From the NCBI GenBank assembly GCA_937928735.1, contig CALFVF010000007.1:32645-96644 (forward strand): a stretch of 64,000 bases of DNA, read 5' to 3'. The notes below the pieces were generated by a model. It saw only the letters and a program-made list of their open reading frames with translations, had not been told where the DNA came from and searched no databases. Positions 30,234 to 39,168 of the stretch are shown in pieces (the stretch's first letter is position 1; each line of letters opens with the position of its first letter). The position numbers were made by a program, and so were the translations under genes. The DNA comes from an uncultured Verrucomicrobiales bacterium (GTDB taxonomy: Bacteria > Verrucomicrobiota > Verrucomicrobiia > Verrucomicrobiales > Akkermansiaceae).

Positions 30234-30905
30234 CTACTGAGGAAGTGAAACCATAAGCTGTTTGAGCTTCTGGATCGAAGTTTCTAACTGCTGTTCTGCA
30301 AATTCTAATTCTTTATTAGAAGATGAAATGGTAGCACTGACACTTTTCGTCTGCGCGTAGCCTAATTCTGGAAGGTAACCTGGCTCGACAACTAAGGCAG
30401 TCTGGTCTGATTCCTCAGGAGCAAGAACATAGGGGATAATATCCACTTTGATTTTCTTCTTATTGGATAAAAGAATCGTCGCTGGATAAGCCTGTTCTTT
30501 ATGACCCATAATATATCTCCAGCCTCTCGGAGCGTCTTGCATGGGCTTTGGTTTCCAGGGAGTGTGAAGGGTGACTTCACTATGGTCTGAGGTAATGATT
30601 TCATCGACACGTACTGGCTCACTGGCGACTTCAATTTCTTTGATCAGCGGCTCCAGAGAATCTTCTGTCTCTGGCTGCTCAGGAAGGGCGATCGCCTCAC
30701 GGTCAACGAGGGCGACTTGAGACTCTTCATCTTGGATGGAGTCCGCTTGAGAAGAGCTATTTGAGGCCGCTTCACCAGATTGATTGATAGTTGCCTCGAT
30801 CGCTTTTACAGCACGAGCGACAGCTTCTGTGGCGTCGTCCTGCGCAAATAGAGCTCCATAGGGTAGGAAAGCGAAGGTCAGTAAAAAAGAGATAGGTTTA
30901 TTCAT
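30234..30905 (-). CDS. Secreted hypothetical protein, pilus locus
   Basis: Signal peptide MNKPISFLLTFAFLPYGALFAQ; overlaps the upstream gene by 8 nt. Confidence 0.65.
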   Translation of the reverse strand: MNKPISFLLTFAFLPYGALFAQDDATEAVARAVKAIEATINQSGEAASNSSSQADSIQDEESQVALVDREAIALPEQPETEDSLEPLIKEIEVASEPVRVDEIITSDHSEVTLHTPWKPKPMQDAPRGWRYIMGHKEQAYPATILLSNKKKIKVDIIPYVLAPEESDQTALVVEPGYLPELGYAQTKSVSATISSSNKELEFAEQQLETSIQKLKQLMVSLPQ

Positions 30906-31677
30906 GGCGCGGACTGATTGATTCTGACGTATTACTTAATGTCTCATTTAACTTTGTGTTAGAGGGCAGAGACGGGCTGTCAGCTCTGAGTGCTGAGAGA
31001 GGCTGGCTTCGAGCTAATAGATTCTCCCAAGCTTTTTGGATATTGTGGCCATCGTTCTTTAGTTGAGTGACTCTACCTTTGTAAATTTCCATAGCACGTA
31101 GAATTCGGCTGGCTTCTTGAATTTCACTAGGCCCCCAGCGCATACCCCTTGTTTGGTAAAGCACAGGAACCTGAATGGTAATACGCTCTTGAGAAGTGTC
31201 ACCATATTGAGCGTCGAGCACGTGCTGTATACTGTAATTGGTCTGCTCATAACTCACGGAGTCACCTAGGGCTGGTGATTTTGCCAGCGGCATAGTGGCT
31301 AGGGGTGAGGTCTTTACTTTAATCTCGCCGGGAAGGCTCGAGTCAGAGGGTAGCTGGAAAGGTCTGTTTTGCTCGGTAGCGGTGCTTTCAGTAGGAGGCT
31401 GAGGGATGAGCGTATCCTCCTTGGTAGGGCTGGTAACTACTGGCGTGTTTTGAGTAGAAGCAGAGTCACCCATTTGTAACTGAGGTTGAGAGTGGATCTC
31501 TGCTTTATGTGAAGAATGATTTGCCGATAAACCAGCTGCCGATAAGTCATTTGCCGAAGAATCATTGGGAGAAGTAGTGAGGTAGAGGTAGCAAAACAGC
31601 GTGGCCACAATGGCGCAGATGATTAGCATAAATGGGTAGATGAGTGGTACCCGTTGAGTGGTGGTTTCAGCAGACAT
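30898..31677 (-). CDS. Hypothetical N-terminally anchored membrane protein, pilus locus
   Basis: TM LIYPFMLIICAIVATLFCYLYL, low-complexity linker. Confidence 0.6.
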   Translation of the reverse strand: MSAETTTQRVPLIYPFMLIICAIVATLFCYLYLTTSPNDSSANDLSAAGLSANHSSHKAEIHSQPQLQMGDSASTQNTPVVTSPTKEDTLIPQPPTESTATEQNRPFQLPSDSSLPGEIKVKTSPLATMPLAKSPALGDSVSYEQTNYSIQHVLDAQYGDTSQERITIQVPVLYQTRGMRWGPSEIQEASRILRAMEIYKGRVTQLKNDGHNIQKAWENLLARSQPLSALRADSPSLPSNTKLNETLSNTSESISPRHE

Positions 31678-31680
31678 AAG

Positions 31681-32148
31681 TTATTCTATGATAGGTTCGG
31701 CTCGGGGAATCATCACTTGAGCTCTCATGATAAGAATTTCGCTACTAAGGGGCGGAAATGATGTCACGGTGAGTTTGTTTTTAGTCAAGGTGAGCTGTTT
31801 TAAACTAGATCCTGATGTAGAGCGAGCCTGAATTCCAGGCACGATCTGAGTGTCACCAGTCGTCGTGTCAGTAGCTATACCATCTGAGCGGTAGACTTCA
31901 AATGTTTGGTGTTCCACAACATTGTCCGTAAACACTTTTAGCTCAGCACCATTACTGTAAACACGGTAAATCAATGCCGCAGAAGGACGGATCAGATATT
32001 CACCAGAACGTACCTTCGCATACTCCTCGGCTTGGTATGTTCCAATGAGATTAAAGCCAAGAGGAACCTCCTCAGCCTGAGCAGAGAAAGAACTAAAAAA
32101 GAGCGATAGAACCGCTGCTATTATCCCAACTATCTGCCTACGTCCCAT
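31681..32148 (-). CDS. Secreted hypothetical protein, pilus locus
   Basis: Signal peptide (VGIIAAVLSLFFSSFSAQA); overlaps the prepilin-like gene by 19 nt. Confidence 0.65.
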   Translation of the reverse strand: MGRRQIVGIIAAVLSLFFSSFSAQAEEVPLGFNLIGTYQAEEYAKVRSGEYLIRPSAALIYRVYSNGAELKVFTDNVVEHQTFEVYRSDGIATDTTTGDTQIVPGIQARSTSGSSLKQLTLTKNKLTVTSFPPLSSEILIMRAQVMIPRAEPIIE

Positions 32149-32534
32149 TGTCCATCACCAGCTGGGGTCGGGTCATATAGAACACCTGCAGCGTCTAAAT
32201 AAATAGGAGGTGATATAGCTATATTGAAGGCTAGCGGATTACCGTTCAAATCCTGAACTACGGGAAGAGCAGGCGCGTTATCTGGCAAATAGGGAATAAT
32301 GTTAGCTGGAATCAAAGTAGTTACATCTGTAGTAGGGAAGTCTGACAAATAAAGTCTTTGTGCTGTGTAAACGGCTTGAAGTCGTTCGCCAGCACTAATA
32401 CCAGTTTGCCAGTCTCTATATGCGTTCGTAACGGGTATCGCTATTCCAACTAAAATAAGTATGACTCCTATTACAACTGTTAGCTCAATGAGTGTAACAG
32501 CGGATCGTTTATTTGATTTTATAATTGTATCCAT
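32130..32534 (-). CDS. Type IV pilin/pseudopilin-like protein
   Basis: Prepilin N-terminus NKRSA|VTLIELTVVIGVILILVGIAIPV with Glu at +5. Confidence 0.85.
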   Translation of the reverse strand: MDTIIKSNKRSAVTLIELTVVIGVILILVGIAIPVTNAYRDWQTGISAGERLQAVYTAQRLYLSDFPTTDVTTLIPANIIPYLPDNAPALPVVQDLNGNPLAFNIAISPPIYLDAAGVLYDPTPAGDGQWDVGR

Positions 32535-32541
32535 AATAGGT

Positions 32542-32949
32542 TTATGTAATTGAACCTACATAACGAGATTTGAAATTTTGAAATTCAGGCGAATTTAAAT
32601 AGGGAACTAATTTAGTGAGCGTAATTATAACGCTTGCGAAAATGATTAAAAGCCAAAATACTCGCCAAGTAAAACTCTTTTTGTGTGGATTTATGATCTT
32701 ACTATACCAAGAATTTTTCTCAATAACATCTGTTTTGAAAGTTAACCCCTGGTGGTGCATAAGGTTTATTAGTTTGTCTGTGCCTTTTGCTGATGGCATT
32801 GTCAGCTTGTAATTGAATCGTCTTCCAGGCACTTTTTCTAATTCCTGTTTATGACATACTCTGGGTAGTTTATCAGGTAGACGTAAAGTATAGACATGTG
32901 TTTTGTAGATAAACTTTCGTATTAGCCAGCGGTCAAATTTTGTTTTCAC
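32542..32949 (-). CDS. Hypothetical basic protein with C-terminal TM, pilus locus
   Basis: TM FTWRVFWLLIIFASVIITLT; sits between pilC-like and pilin-like genes. Confidence 0.6.
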   Translation of the reverse strand: MKTKFDRWLIRKFIYKTHVYTLRLPDKLPRVCHKQELEKVPGRRFNYKLTMPSAKGTDKLINLMHHQGLTFKTDVIEKNSWYSKIINPHKKSFTWRVFWLLIIFASVIITLTKLVPYLNSPEFQNFKSRYVGSIT

Positions 32950-32967
32950 AGGAAGTCTAAGATATGA

Positions 32968-34143
32968 TTAGAGCGCTTGTTTCATCATTTCAGGCCCCAT
33001 GAGGAAAACAGGCATAAATGTGCTAATGAATACAAGTGCAACCAGAGTGACGGCGATGAGTAGTGCAGCGAAAGAGACTAAATTAGTGAAATCATCCATG
33101 AGTTGATCGCAGTCTTCTTCGTACATGCGTGTGAGCATCTTCAATTGAACTCCCATTGAGGCTGATTTTTCTCCAATGGAGAACATGTGTACGACCTGAT
33201 CATCAACGGATGTATATTTAGCAAATGCAGTAGAGAGAGGAACACCTGATTTCTCATATTTATCAGCAGCTTCATTTAATTCATCATGGAAAGGTGTGCC
33301 GTTAACAGATGTAGCCCCTGTTCGAATAGATTTTGAAAGATTGATTCCATTGTCATTGAGAAGGCGGATGACTCCTAAAAATGTCATCTGCCGTAGGCCC
33401 ATGATGAGTTTCCGTAGCAATGTCCAACGAGACATAGCGATAGCCGTGATCGCCGCTTTCAATTTTTTCGAAAACGCAATTATGGAAACAATGATGATCA
33501 AAGTAACAACAAATGGAGGCCAATACTTGATAACTGCGTCGCTCATGTCGAAGAAAAATTTCACGAGACCTCCTAACTCTATATCGCCACCACCTCTAAC
33601 CATTTCTTTAATCTGGGGGATTATTTTCACCTGTGAGTAAATGAAAAGACCGATAAGTACTGGCATCACAATAGCCGGTATAAGCGTAGCTTTACGGATC
33701 TTTTTCTTAAACATAAGTTGTGTTGCTGCTCTGTCAGCAAGATCTCCGAAAGCCTCATAAAGCTTTCCAGATTCAACTCCAGCTTTTACCAAGCCCAATG
33801 TCATTTCATCAAAACGTTTTACAGATTTAAAGGCCTGATGGATAGAAATACCTCCGTTGATTTGGGTTCTTATCTCTAAGAGAGCACCAGCCATTTGCTT
33901 ATTGGGGAGGCCTTCAGCATAATATTTGAGAGCATCTGCTGTATTAATTTGAGCTCGCAGCATAGAGGCAATACCTCGATAAAATTTAATAAGTTCTTTC
34001 TGTGGAAAAAGTTTAGCCTTATTTGGTTTTTTGCTCTTAAAAAGTTGGACTTCTTTATTAGCGTGTGAAGTTGATTTCTCCTTTTTAGGAGAAATCAATG
34101 CCGCAGCAGGTGACTGGGGAGTGGTTTTGGGTGGTTCAATCAT
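32968..34143 (-). CDS. pilC: Type IV pilus / type II secretion inner membrane platform protein (PilC/GspF)
   Basis: FYRGIASMLRAQINTADALKYY..., LVKAGVESGKLYEAFGDLAD..., three TM regions. Confidence 0.88.
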   Translation of the reverse strand: MIEPPKTTPQSPAAALISPKKEKSTSHANKEVQLFKSKKPNKAKLFPQKELIKFYRGIASMLRAQINTADALKYYAEGLPNKQMAGALLEIRTQINGGISIHQAFKSVKRFDEMTLGLVKAGVESGKLYEAFGDLADRAATQLMFKKKIRKATLIPAIVMPVLIGLFIYSQVKIIPQIKEMVRGGGDIELGGLVKFFFDMSDAVIKYWPPFVVTLIIIVSIIAFSKKLKAAITAIAMSRWTLLRKLIMGLRQMTFLGVIRLLNDNGINLSKSIRTGATSVNGTPFHDELNEAADKYEKSGVPLSTAFAKYTSVDDQVVHMFSIGEKSASMGVQLKMLTRMYEEDCDQLMDDFTNLVSFAALLIAVTLVALVFISTFMPVFLMGPEMMKQAL

Positions 34144-35833
34144 CGGTGTAGGTCATATCGATTACTTTACTGACAGCATCGATGTCAGTTTTACCTTGTT
34201 TGAGTAGACGGAGGCCACTCTTGCGCAAATTAGGGAGTCTACCTTCTTCCTGTACAAGTAATTCTAGGTCATAGGGAGAAATTTCCCCTTTAGAGAGCAT
34301 ATCACCGTGTTTGGGTGTGATGGGAATAATCTCGACTATAGCTGTTCGACCAGCATAGCCACTATCACGGCATTCTTGGCAACCTTCTTTAGAGGCTGAG
34401 TAGACTGTCGTTGTAGCCCATTCTTTACCTAAGCTATAGGTACGAAGCTCATTGTCTGTAAGTCCTTCCTTTTCTATTTTGCAATGAGGACAGAGTACTT
34501 TAACTAGCCTTTGTGCACAAGCAGCTTTTAAGGTTTGAGCAATTTTCCAACGTTCAATTTCGAGCTGTTCAAAGCGCTCAATGATCTGAGAAGCTCTGGG
34601 GGTGTGGATGGTTGTGAGAACTTTGTGTCCTGTGACAGCGGCCTCAATGGCCAGTTCTGCAGACTCTTTGTCACGAACCTCACCCATAAGAATAATATCA
34701 GGGTCTGATCGCATAAAGCTTGCAATCATCGGCTTGAATTCGGCGGGGTTTTTCAAGTCACAGTGCGTGATGCCAGGTACCTCATCCTCCACAGGGTTTT
34801 CAAGCGTCAGAATGTTGACCTCTGGGCGGTTGAGTTCACGCAGCATGGCATTGAGAGTAGTGGATTTACCCGAACCAGTGGGGCCACTCATCACAATAAT
34901 CCCGGCGGGTACCTTCATGACGCGTCGAATCTCAAAGAGGGTTTCGTCATCAAAGGCAAGGGTACCTTTGCCAAGAGTAACGTTAAGATGACCTTTATCG
35001 AGAAGACGCATTGTGATATGATAACCACGGTATGTGCGGTGCCTTTCGTAACGAATGTCAATAGGCCTACTTAGGTAGGAAATTGTGAAACGCCCAGAGA
35101 TACCGCAGGCTGTATTACGAATTTCTGTGGGCAATTTCATCTGGTTGAGAAGAAACGCATCAATACGATCTCGTAATTTGTAGGGTAGTTCTCTTTTTGG
35201 GCCTAGATCACCATCAACACGGAAGGAATAGTAAAAGACTTCTTTCTCCACTTTGAAGTGGATATCCGAAGCTCTCTGTTTGACAGCATCCGCCATAATT
35301 GTAGCTGTGAGCTGCGCCATAGGCTCTTCGTACTCAGTAGAAGTAACATCAAAGTCTTTGGTGTTGTCATCGAGTTCTTCGACTTCAATGGCCTCGAGTT
35401 CATCACGACTAGGGCCTGTGGTGCTCGTGGCACCCTCTAGGACACGGCTAATTTCTGAAGCTAAAGTGACAAGTTTCGCTAATTGAAACTCAGGAAATCT
35501 GAGTGCGAGGTATTCGTCTGACGCTGGGTTCCATGGATCAGAAACGGCGACAAGTATAGATTGGTTGTATGTACAGAGAGGGGCAAAGCCACCCCTGGTG
35601 AGTGCGGATGGATCACACTTGGCCAAGAGATCATTATCGGCAAATTCAGCAACCTTCGGGAAAAAGGGAAAGCTATTAATCTTGGCAAGAACTGCCATTA
35701 GGGTCGTTTTGGTGACTCTATTGGGTACTTCACCATGATCTAAGTTCGCAAATGACTGATCATGGTCAGCAAGGGCCTCCATGATTTGTGAACTAATGAG
35801 TTCATTGTACTGGACTCCTTCTATGTCAATCAT
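34136..35833 (-). CDS. pilB: Type IV pilus assembly / T2SS ATPase (PilB/GspE)
   Basis: GPTGSGKSTTLNAMLREL, ILTLENPVEDEVPGITH, ILMGEVRDKESAELAIEAAVTGHKVLTTIH, CPHC...CQEC zinc motif. Confidence 0.95.
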   Translation of the reverse strand: MIDIEGVQYNELISSQIMEALADHDQSFANLDHGEVPNRVTKTTLMAVLAKINSFPFFPKVAEFADNDLLAKCDPSALTRGGFAPLCTYNQSILVAVSDPWNPASDEYLALRFPEFQLAKLVTLASEISRVLEGATSTTGPSRDELEAIEVEELDDNTKDFDVTSTEYEEPMAQLTATIMADAVKQRASDIHFKVEKEVFYYSFRVDGDLGPKRELPYKLRDRIDAFLLNQMKLPTEIRNTACGISGRFTISYLSRPIDIRYERHRTYRGYHITMRLLDKGHLNVTLGKGTLAFDDETLFEIRRVMKVPAGIIVMSGPTGSGKSTTLNAMLRELNRPEVNILTLENPVEDEVPGITHCDLKNPAEFKPMIASFMRSDPDIILMGEVRDKESAELAIEAAVTGHKVLTTIHTPRASQIIERFEQLEIERWKIAQTLKAACAQRLVKVLCPHCKIEKEGLTDNELRTYSLGKEWATTTVYSASKEGCQECRDSGYAGRTAIVEIIPITPKHGDMLSKGEISPYDLELLVQEEGRLPNLRKSGLRLLKQGKTDIDAVSKVIDMTYTDD

Positions 35834-36378
35834 CGTTTAAAGTGCCTTTGGCAGACCACAGACCAGGTTTCGTAATTAAGACGAACTGAGCTAATGAGAG
35901 GTTTGATGTTTTGAATACTCTGGATGTAGAGTTGGATAGCTTGAGAAAAAGTGCTGGTCGCTATCGCATTGATAGAGCCAATACCAATCACATCCGCATC
36001 TTCATTATAGAGGATAGGACATTGCAGTGCTGTTGCGAGTTCATAAAGATCAGGATGCTTATCGTAGAACGAATTGGGTGTAATTAATCTCGAAGCGAAA
36101 GGTGCTGGAATAAGAGGTGGTGAGCTAGAAGAGCTGATGGAAAGGCTCATGTGCTCGACAAGTGCATCTACTTGTGAAGGCTCATCGGCTACACGCAGAG
36201 CGTGATGCTCGATAATTTCAGCTCCTTTACCGTTATCCCAAAGATCGCGAATAGTAGCGCAGTCGATATCTAGTTCTTCTTCGCTAGATAAACCTAATTG
36301 CAAAATGATGTCACAAGTGTGAGCAAGGCTGTGTTCTTGCCATTGTCTTGTGACATCCATTTGAGTTTGTGTATCCAT
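35830..36378 (-). CDS. Hypothetical protein (182 aa) between secretin and pilB-like genes
   Basis: ORF with 4-nt overlap to pilB-like gene; no recognised domain. Confidence 0.65.
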   Translation of the reverse strand: MDTQTQMDVTRQWQEHSLAHTCDIILQLGLSSEEELDIDCATIRDLWDNGKGAEIIEHHALRVADEPSQVDALVEHMSLSISSSSSPPLIPAPFASRLITPNSFYDKHPDLYELATALQCPILYNEDADVIGIGSINAIATSTFSQAIQLYIQSIQNIKPLISSVRLNYETWSVVCQRHFKR

Positions 36379-36409
36379 TTTGGATAGGTAGGTAGGGAGG
36401 GGAGTGATG

Positions 36410-38089
36410 TTACTTTTTCTTAGAGCGTCTGAATACGTTATACCACTTGCGCTTTGTTTCTTTATCTAGACCCAGTTCGTGTTTAGAACGGTGTAATGCG
36501 GCTTCTAAGTCAGTATCGGTGATATTGCCTGGGTGTTCAGAGTCTAGCCAAGCAGCATCATGAGGCAGAGAATGCTTAGACCTTACTCTGTTGGATTGCG
36601 AATTATTTGTTTTTGTAGGGTCATAACTTGTTGGAGTAACGACAAATATGAGGCTTGAAGTGATTTTGGAACTTTCTTTATTTTTAAAGAAAAAGTTGAT
36701 GATGGGAATGTCTCCGAGAAGGGGGACTTCATTTTTGGTTTCTTCTTCGTCTTGCTGATAAAAGCCACCAATGACTAGAGAGTGCCCATTTGGTATTCTA
36801 GCTATAGTTTGAATTGTAGACTCAAGGACTTCTGGAAATTCGTTGCCTCCAGCAAGGTCAGATCCTGCTACTACTCCAGTGACAACTGCGTTACGAGGTC
36901 TCATGGTGAGACGAATGGTATTGTCTGGCAATAGAGTAGGTGTTACGGCTATTGTCGTGCCAATCTCTCGAGTTGTTTCAGGATCTGTCGAATCCGATTC
37001 GTCAATGGTATAGCGCACTTCTTCAGTGACGGTAGGGTTATCAGCACTGCCTCCAGCACTAGTGGTAGTAGTTGTAATAATGGGGATACGCTCAATGATG
37101 GAAATAATAGCTTGCTCATTGTCTTCAGTAATCAGAACGGGATTGTTTTTTACTTCCGTAATGTTTGAATCATTAAGAGCTGTTAATACGGCACTGAGGC
37201 CTCCTGGGGCTAGTACAATATCAGAGCCTACAATGCCTCCGTCACCTAAACCTAGTAAATTGTCAATACCGCTGACATTGACATTGATGCCTGAACCGTT
37301 CACCGCACTGAGAGCTTGAGACCAGTTGACACCAACTTCCCGAGCCACTGTCTGATTAACACTAAGTATTTTCACTTCAACGATAATCTGATCTTTTGGT
37401 TGGTCGACTTTTTCTAAAATATTTCTGGCTTGATCAATTTTGGTAGGGGAATCAATGACTATAATGGTGTTTGTCTTAGGCTCAAAATTAACTATACCTG
37501 TGCCAGGTGTGAGGATGGGTTGAATAAGATTTTGAATTTGTTCAATGTCAGAAGGTCTTAAATAATTGAGTTGATAATGCCATTCATTAGCAGGCAGTTG
37601 GTTAAGTTGATCCTGAGTCAGCGCGTAGATAGTTTCTCCTTTGCGATACAACTGAAGACCAAATTGGAAAGCGAGGGAATCCATAGATTCCTCAGGATTA
37701 CGATCAAGTAGGTTACCTGTAACACGGAATTCATCACCACTGAGATTAATATTGTGGAAATATTGTTTTCCTGCTCGCTGAGCTAAGAGTTGGAAAATGT
37801 CATTGAGAGCTGCATCCTGAATGAGAAATCCGTCCTCAGATTCGACAACTGCTTGCTCTTCTTCAATGAGTGGTGCCTCTATGTCGCCAGGAAGAGGCTC
37901 GTTGTTGATTTCTGTTGGGTTGGGTGGATCTTGATTTTGCTGGAGCTCGTTCTCTAAATCTGCTAGGTCTATAGTATCGAGTGGTACTTCAGGTTCTGAG
38001 ATAGGAGGCACATTGTCTTGTGACAGAGCGGATGATACAGAGAGCGCAATAATTGCTAATGAAGTCTGTAGTGGGCGCGTTAGTTTCAT
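36410..38089 (-). CDS. Secretin (PilQ/GspD family)
   Basis: IDSPTKIDQARNILEKVDQPKDQIIVEVKILSVNQTVAREVGVNW, VLITEDNEQAIISI, RIPNGHSLVIGGFYQQDEEETKNEVPLLGDIPIINFFFKN. Confidence 0.95.
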   Translation of the reverse strand: MKLTRPLQTSLAIIALSVSSALSQDNVPPISEPEVPLDTIDLADLENELQQNQDPPNPTEINNEPLPGDIEAPLIEEEQAVVESEDGFLIQDAALNDIFQLLAQRAGKQYFHNINLSGDEFRVTGNLLDRNPEESMDSLAFQFGLQLYRKGETIYALTQDQLNQLPANEWHYQLNYLRPSDIEQIQNLIQPILTPGTGIVNFEPKTNTIIVIDSPTKIDQARNILEKVDQPKDQIIVEVKILSVNQTVAREVGVNWSQALSAVNGSGINVNVSGIDNLLGLGDGGIVGSDIVLAPGGLSAVLTALNDSNITEVKNNPVLITEDNEQAIISIIERIPIITTTTTSAGGSADNPTVTEEVRYTIDESDSTDPETTREIGTTIAVTPTLLPDNTIRLTMRPRNAVVTGVVAGSDLAGGNEFPEVLESTIQTIARIPNGHSLVIGGFYQQDEEETKNEVPLLGDIPIINFFFKNKESSKITSSLIFVVTPTSYDPTKTNNSQSNRVRSKHSLPHDAAWLDSEHPGNITDTDLEAALHRSKHELGLDKETKRKWYNVFRRSKKK

Positions 38090-38097
38090 AGGTTTTG

Positions 38098-38649
38098 TTA
38101 TTCGTTTAAGAGTGGTGCGTTTTCTTGACCAAATTGTAACAGATTGTCGTCAGCTTTTTTGTGTTTTTGAAATAAATTGATGTCACGTAAAGTCAACGTT
38201 GCTTTATCTCCATTATTTATGTCTTCAAAAGATACTGAATTGTTTCTAATGTCTAGCACTTTCACTTTAATTGTCTTTGTTAGCTGAATTGTTTGGCCTA
38301 GTTTAAAACGATTCAGTCCTATGATGAATTCTCCTCTTGCGGGGCTAACACCATGGATTTTCAATTCTGTAATGACTTCTTTGAGTGGTGGTGCTTCAGG
38401 TGCTTTTTGAACGTTTGGTGCTGCAGCTAGTACAGCTTGTTTCGGAATGTCATCAGGGTTTTGATAAAGACCGAAAGGGTCAATTTTTTTCGAATCAATT
38501 TGGAACACAGGAGCTGGTGTATCTGTGTCTACTTTAGATGTTTCAGCGCTAAGCTGCGAGACTGCTTCTTGGGCTTGAAGTATAGGTGCAGTCGTTGTGA
38601 GAAATATGAAACACACAAATTTCCTATTGATTAATTGTTTAGAGTCCAT
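38098..38649 (-). CDS. Secreted small protein, PilP/GspC-like; positional counterpart of Amuc_1099
   Basis: Signal peptide; ELKIHGVSPARGEFIIGLNRFKLGQTIQLTKTIKVKVLDIRNNSVSFEDINNGDKATLTL beta-rich PilP-like domain. Confidence 0.6.
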   Translation of the reverse strand: MDSKQLINRKFVCFIFLTTTAPILQAQEAVSQLSAETSKVDTDTPAPVFQIDSKKIDPFGLYQNPDDIPKQAVLAAAPNVQKAPEAPPLKEVITELKIHGVSPARGEFIIGLNRFKLGQTIQLTKTIKVKVLDIRNNSVSFEDINNGDKATLTLRDINLFQKHKKADDNLLQFGQENAPLLNE

Positions 38650-39167
38650 GCTGAGTATGTCGCAGTTGTGCTTAAGCTTTGGTTAACTTCATCGGGTTTC
38701 AGTTCGAAGCGCTCTAAGAACAGCTGCGGGTTCTGAGTTTCCAGTTTATAATAGGCTTTTTGGATAGTCTGGAAGGTGCCGCGTAAATTAAAATCCCAAG
38801 TAGTACTTGGTTTTGGAACTCTAGAGGCGAACGAGGCTGTATTGCGTGAACGAGAAAAAGAAGACTGGGAGAGTATGCCTGAGAATTCTTGGGTGGACTC
38901 TTTCAGTGATCCCATGATTGTTGTGGAAGCTTCCGATTCTAAGAGAGCGTTCCAACTTTCGAACCGAGGTTGATTTTGTTTGATTTGCTGAGCTAGAGCA
39001 TTGGCTTGATTACGTGTAAGATTGTTTTGATTTTGTTGGGTAATTTTGTTGTCTAGTTCGGCTTTGTTTTGGCGTACTTTTTTTGAGCCAAAGTAGAAGA
39101 TAAAACCAAAAAGAATAGCAGGAAGTACTACCCCAAAAAGTAAAATAGGCTTGAAATAGCTGTTCAC
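38631..39167 (-). CDS. PilO-like inner-membrane-anchored protein; positional counterpart of Amuc_1100
   Basis: N-terminal TM ILLFGVVLPAILFGFIFYFG, coiled coil, C-terminal TWDFNLRGTFQTIQKAYYKLETQNPQLFLERFELKPDE. Confidence 0.6.
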   Translation of the reverse strand: MNSYFKPILLFGVVLPAILFGFIFYFGSKKVRQNKAELDNKITQQNQNNLTRNQANALAQQIKQNQPRFESWNALLESEASTTIMGSLKESTQEFSGILSQSSFSRSRNTASFASRVPKPSTTWDFNLRGTFQTIQKAYYKLETQNPQLFLERFELKPDEVNQSLSTTATYSAWTLNN

Positions 39168-39168
39168 G

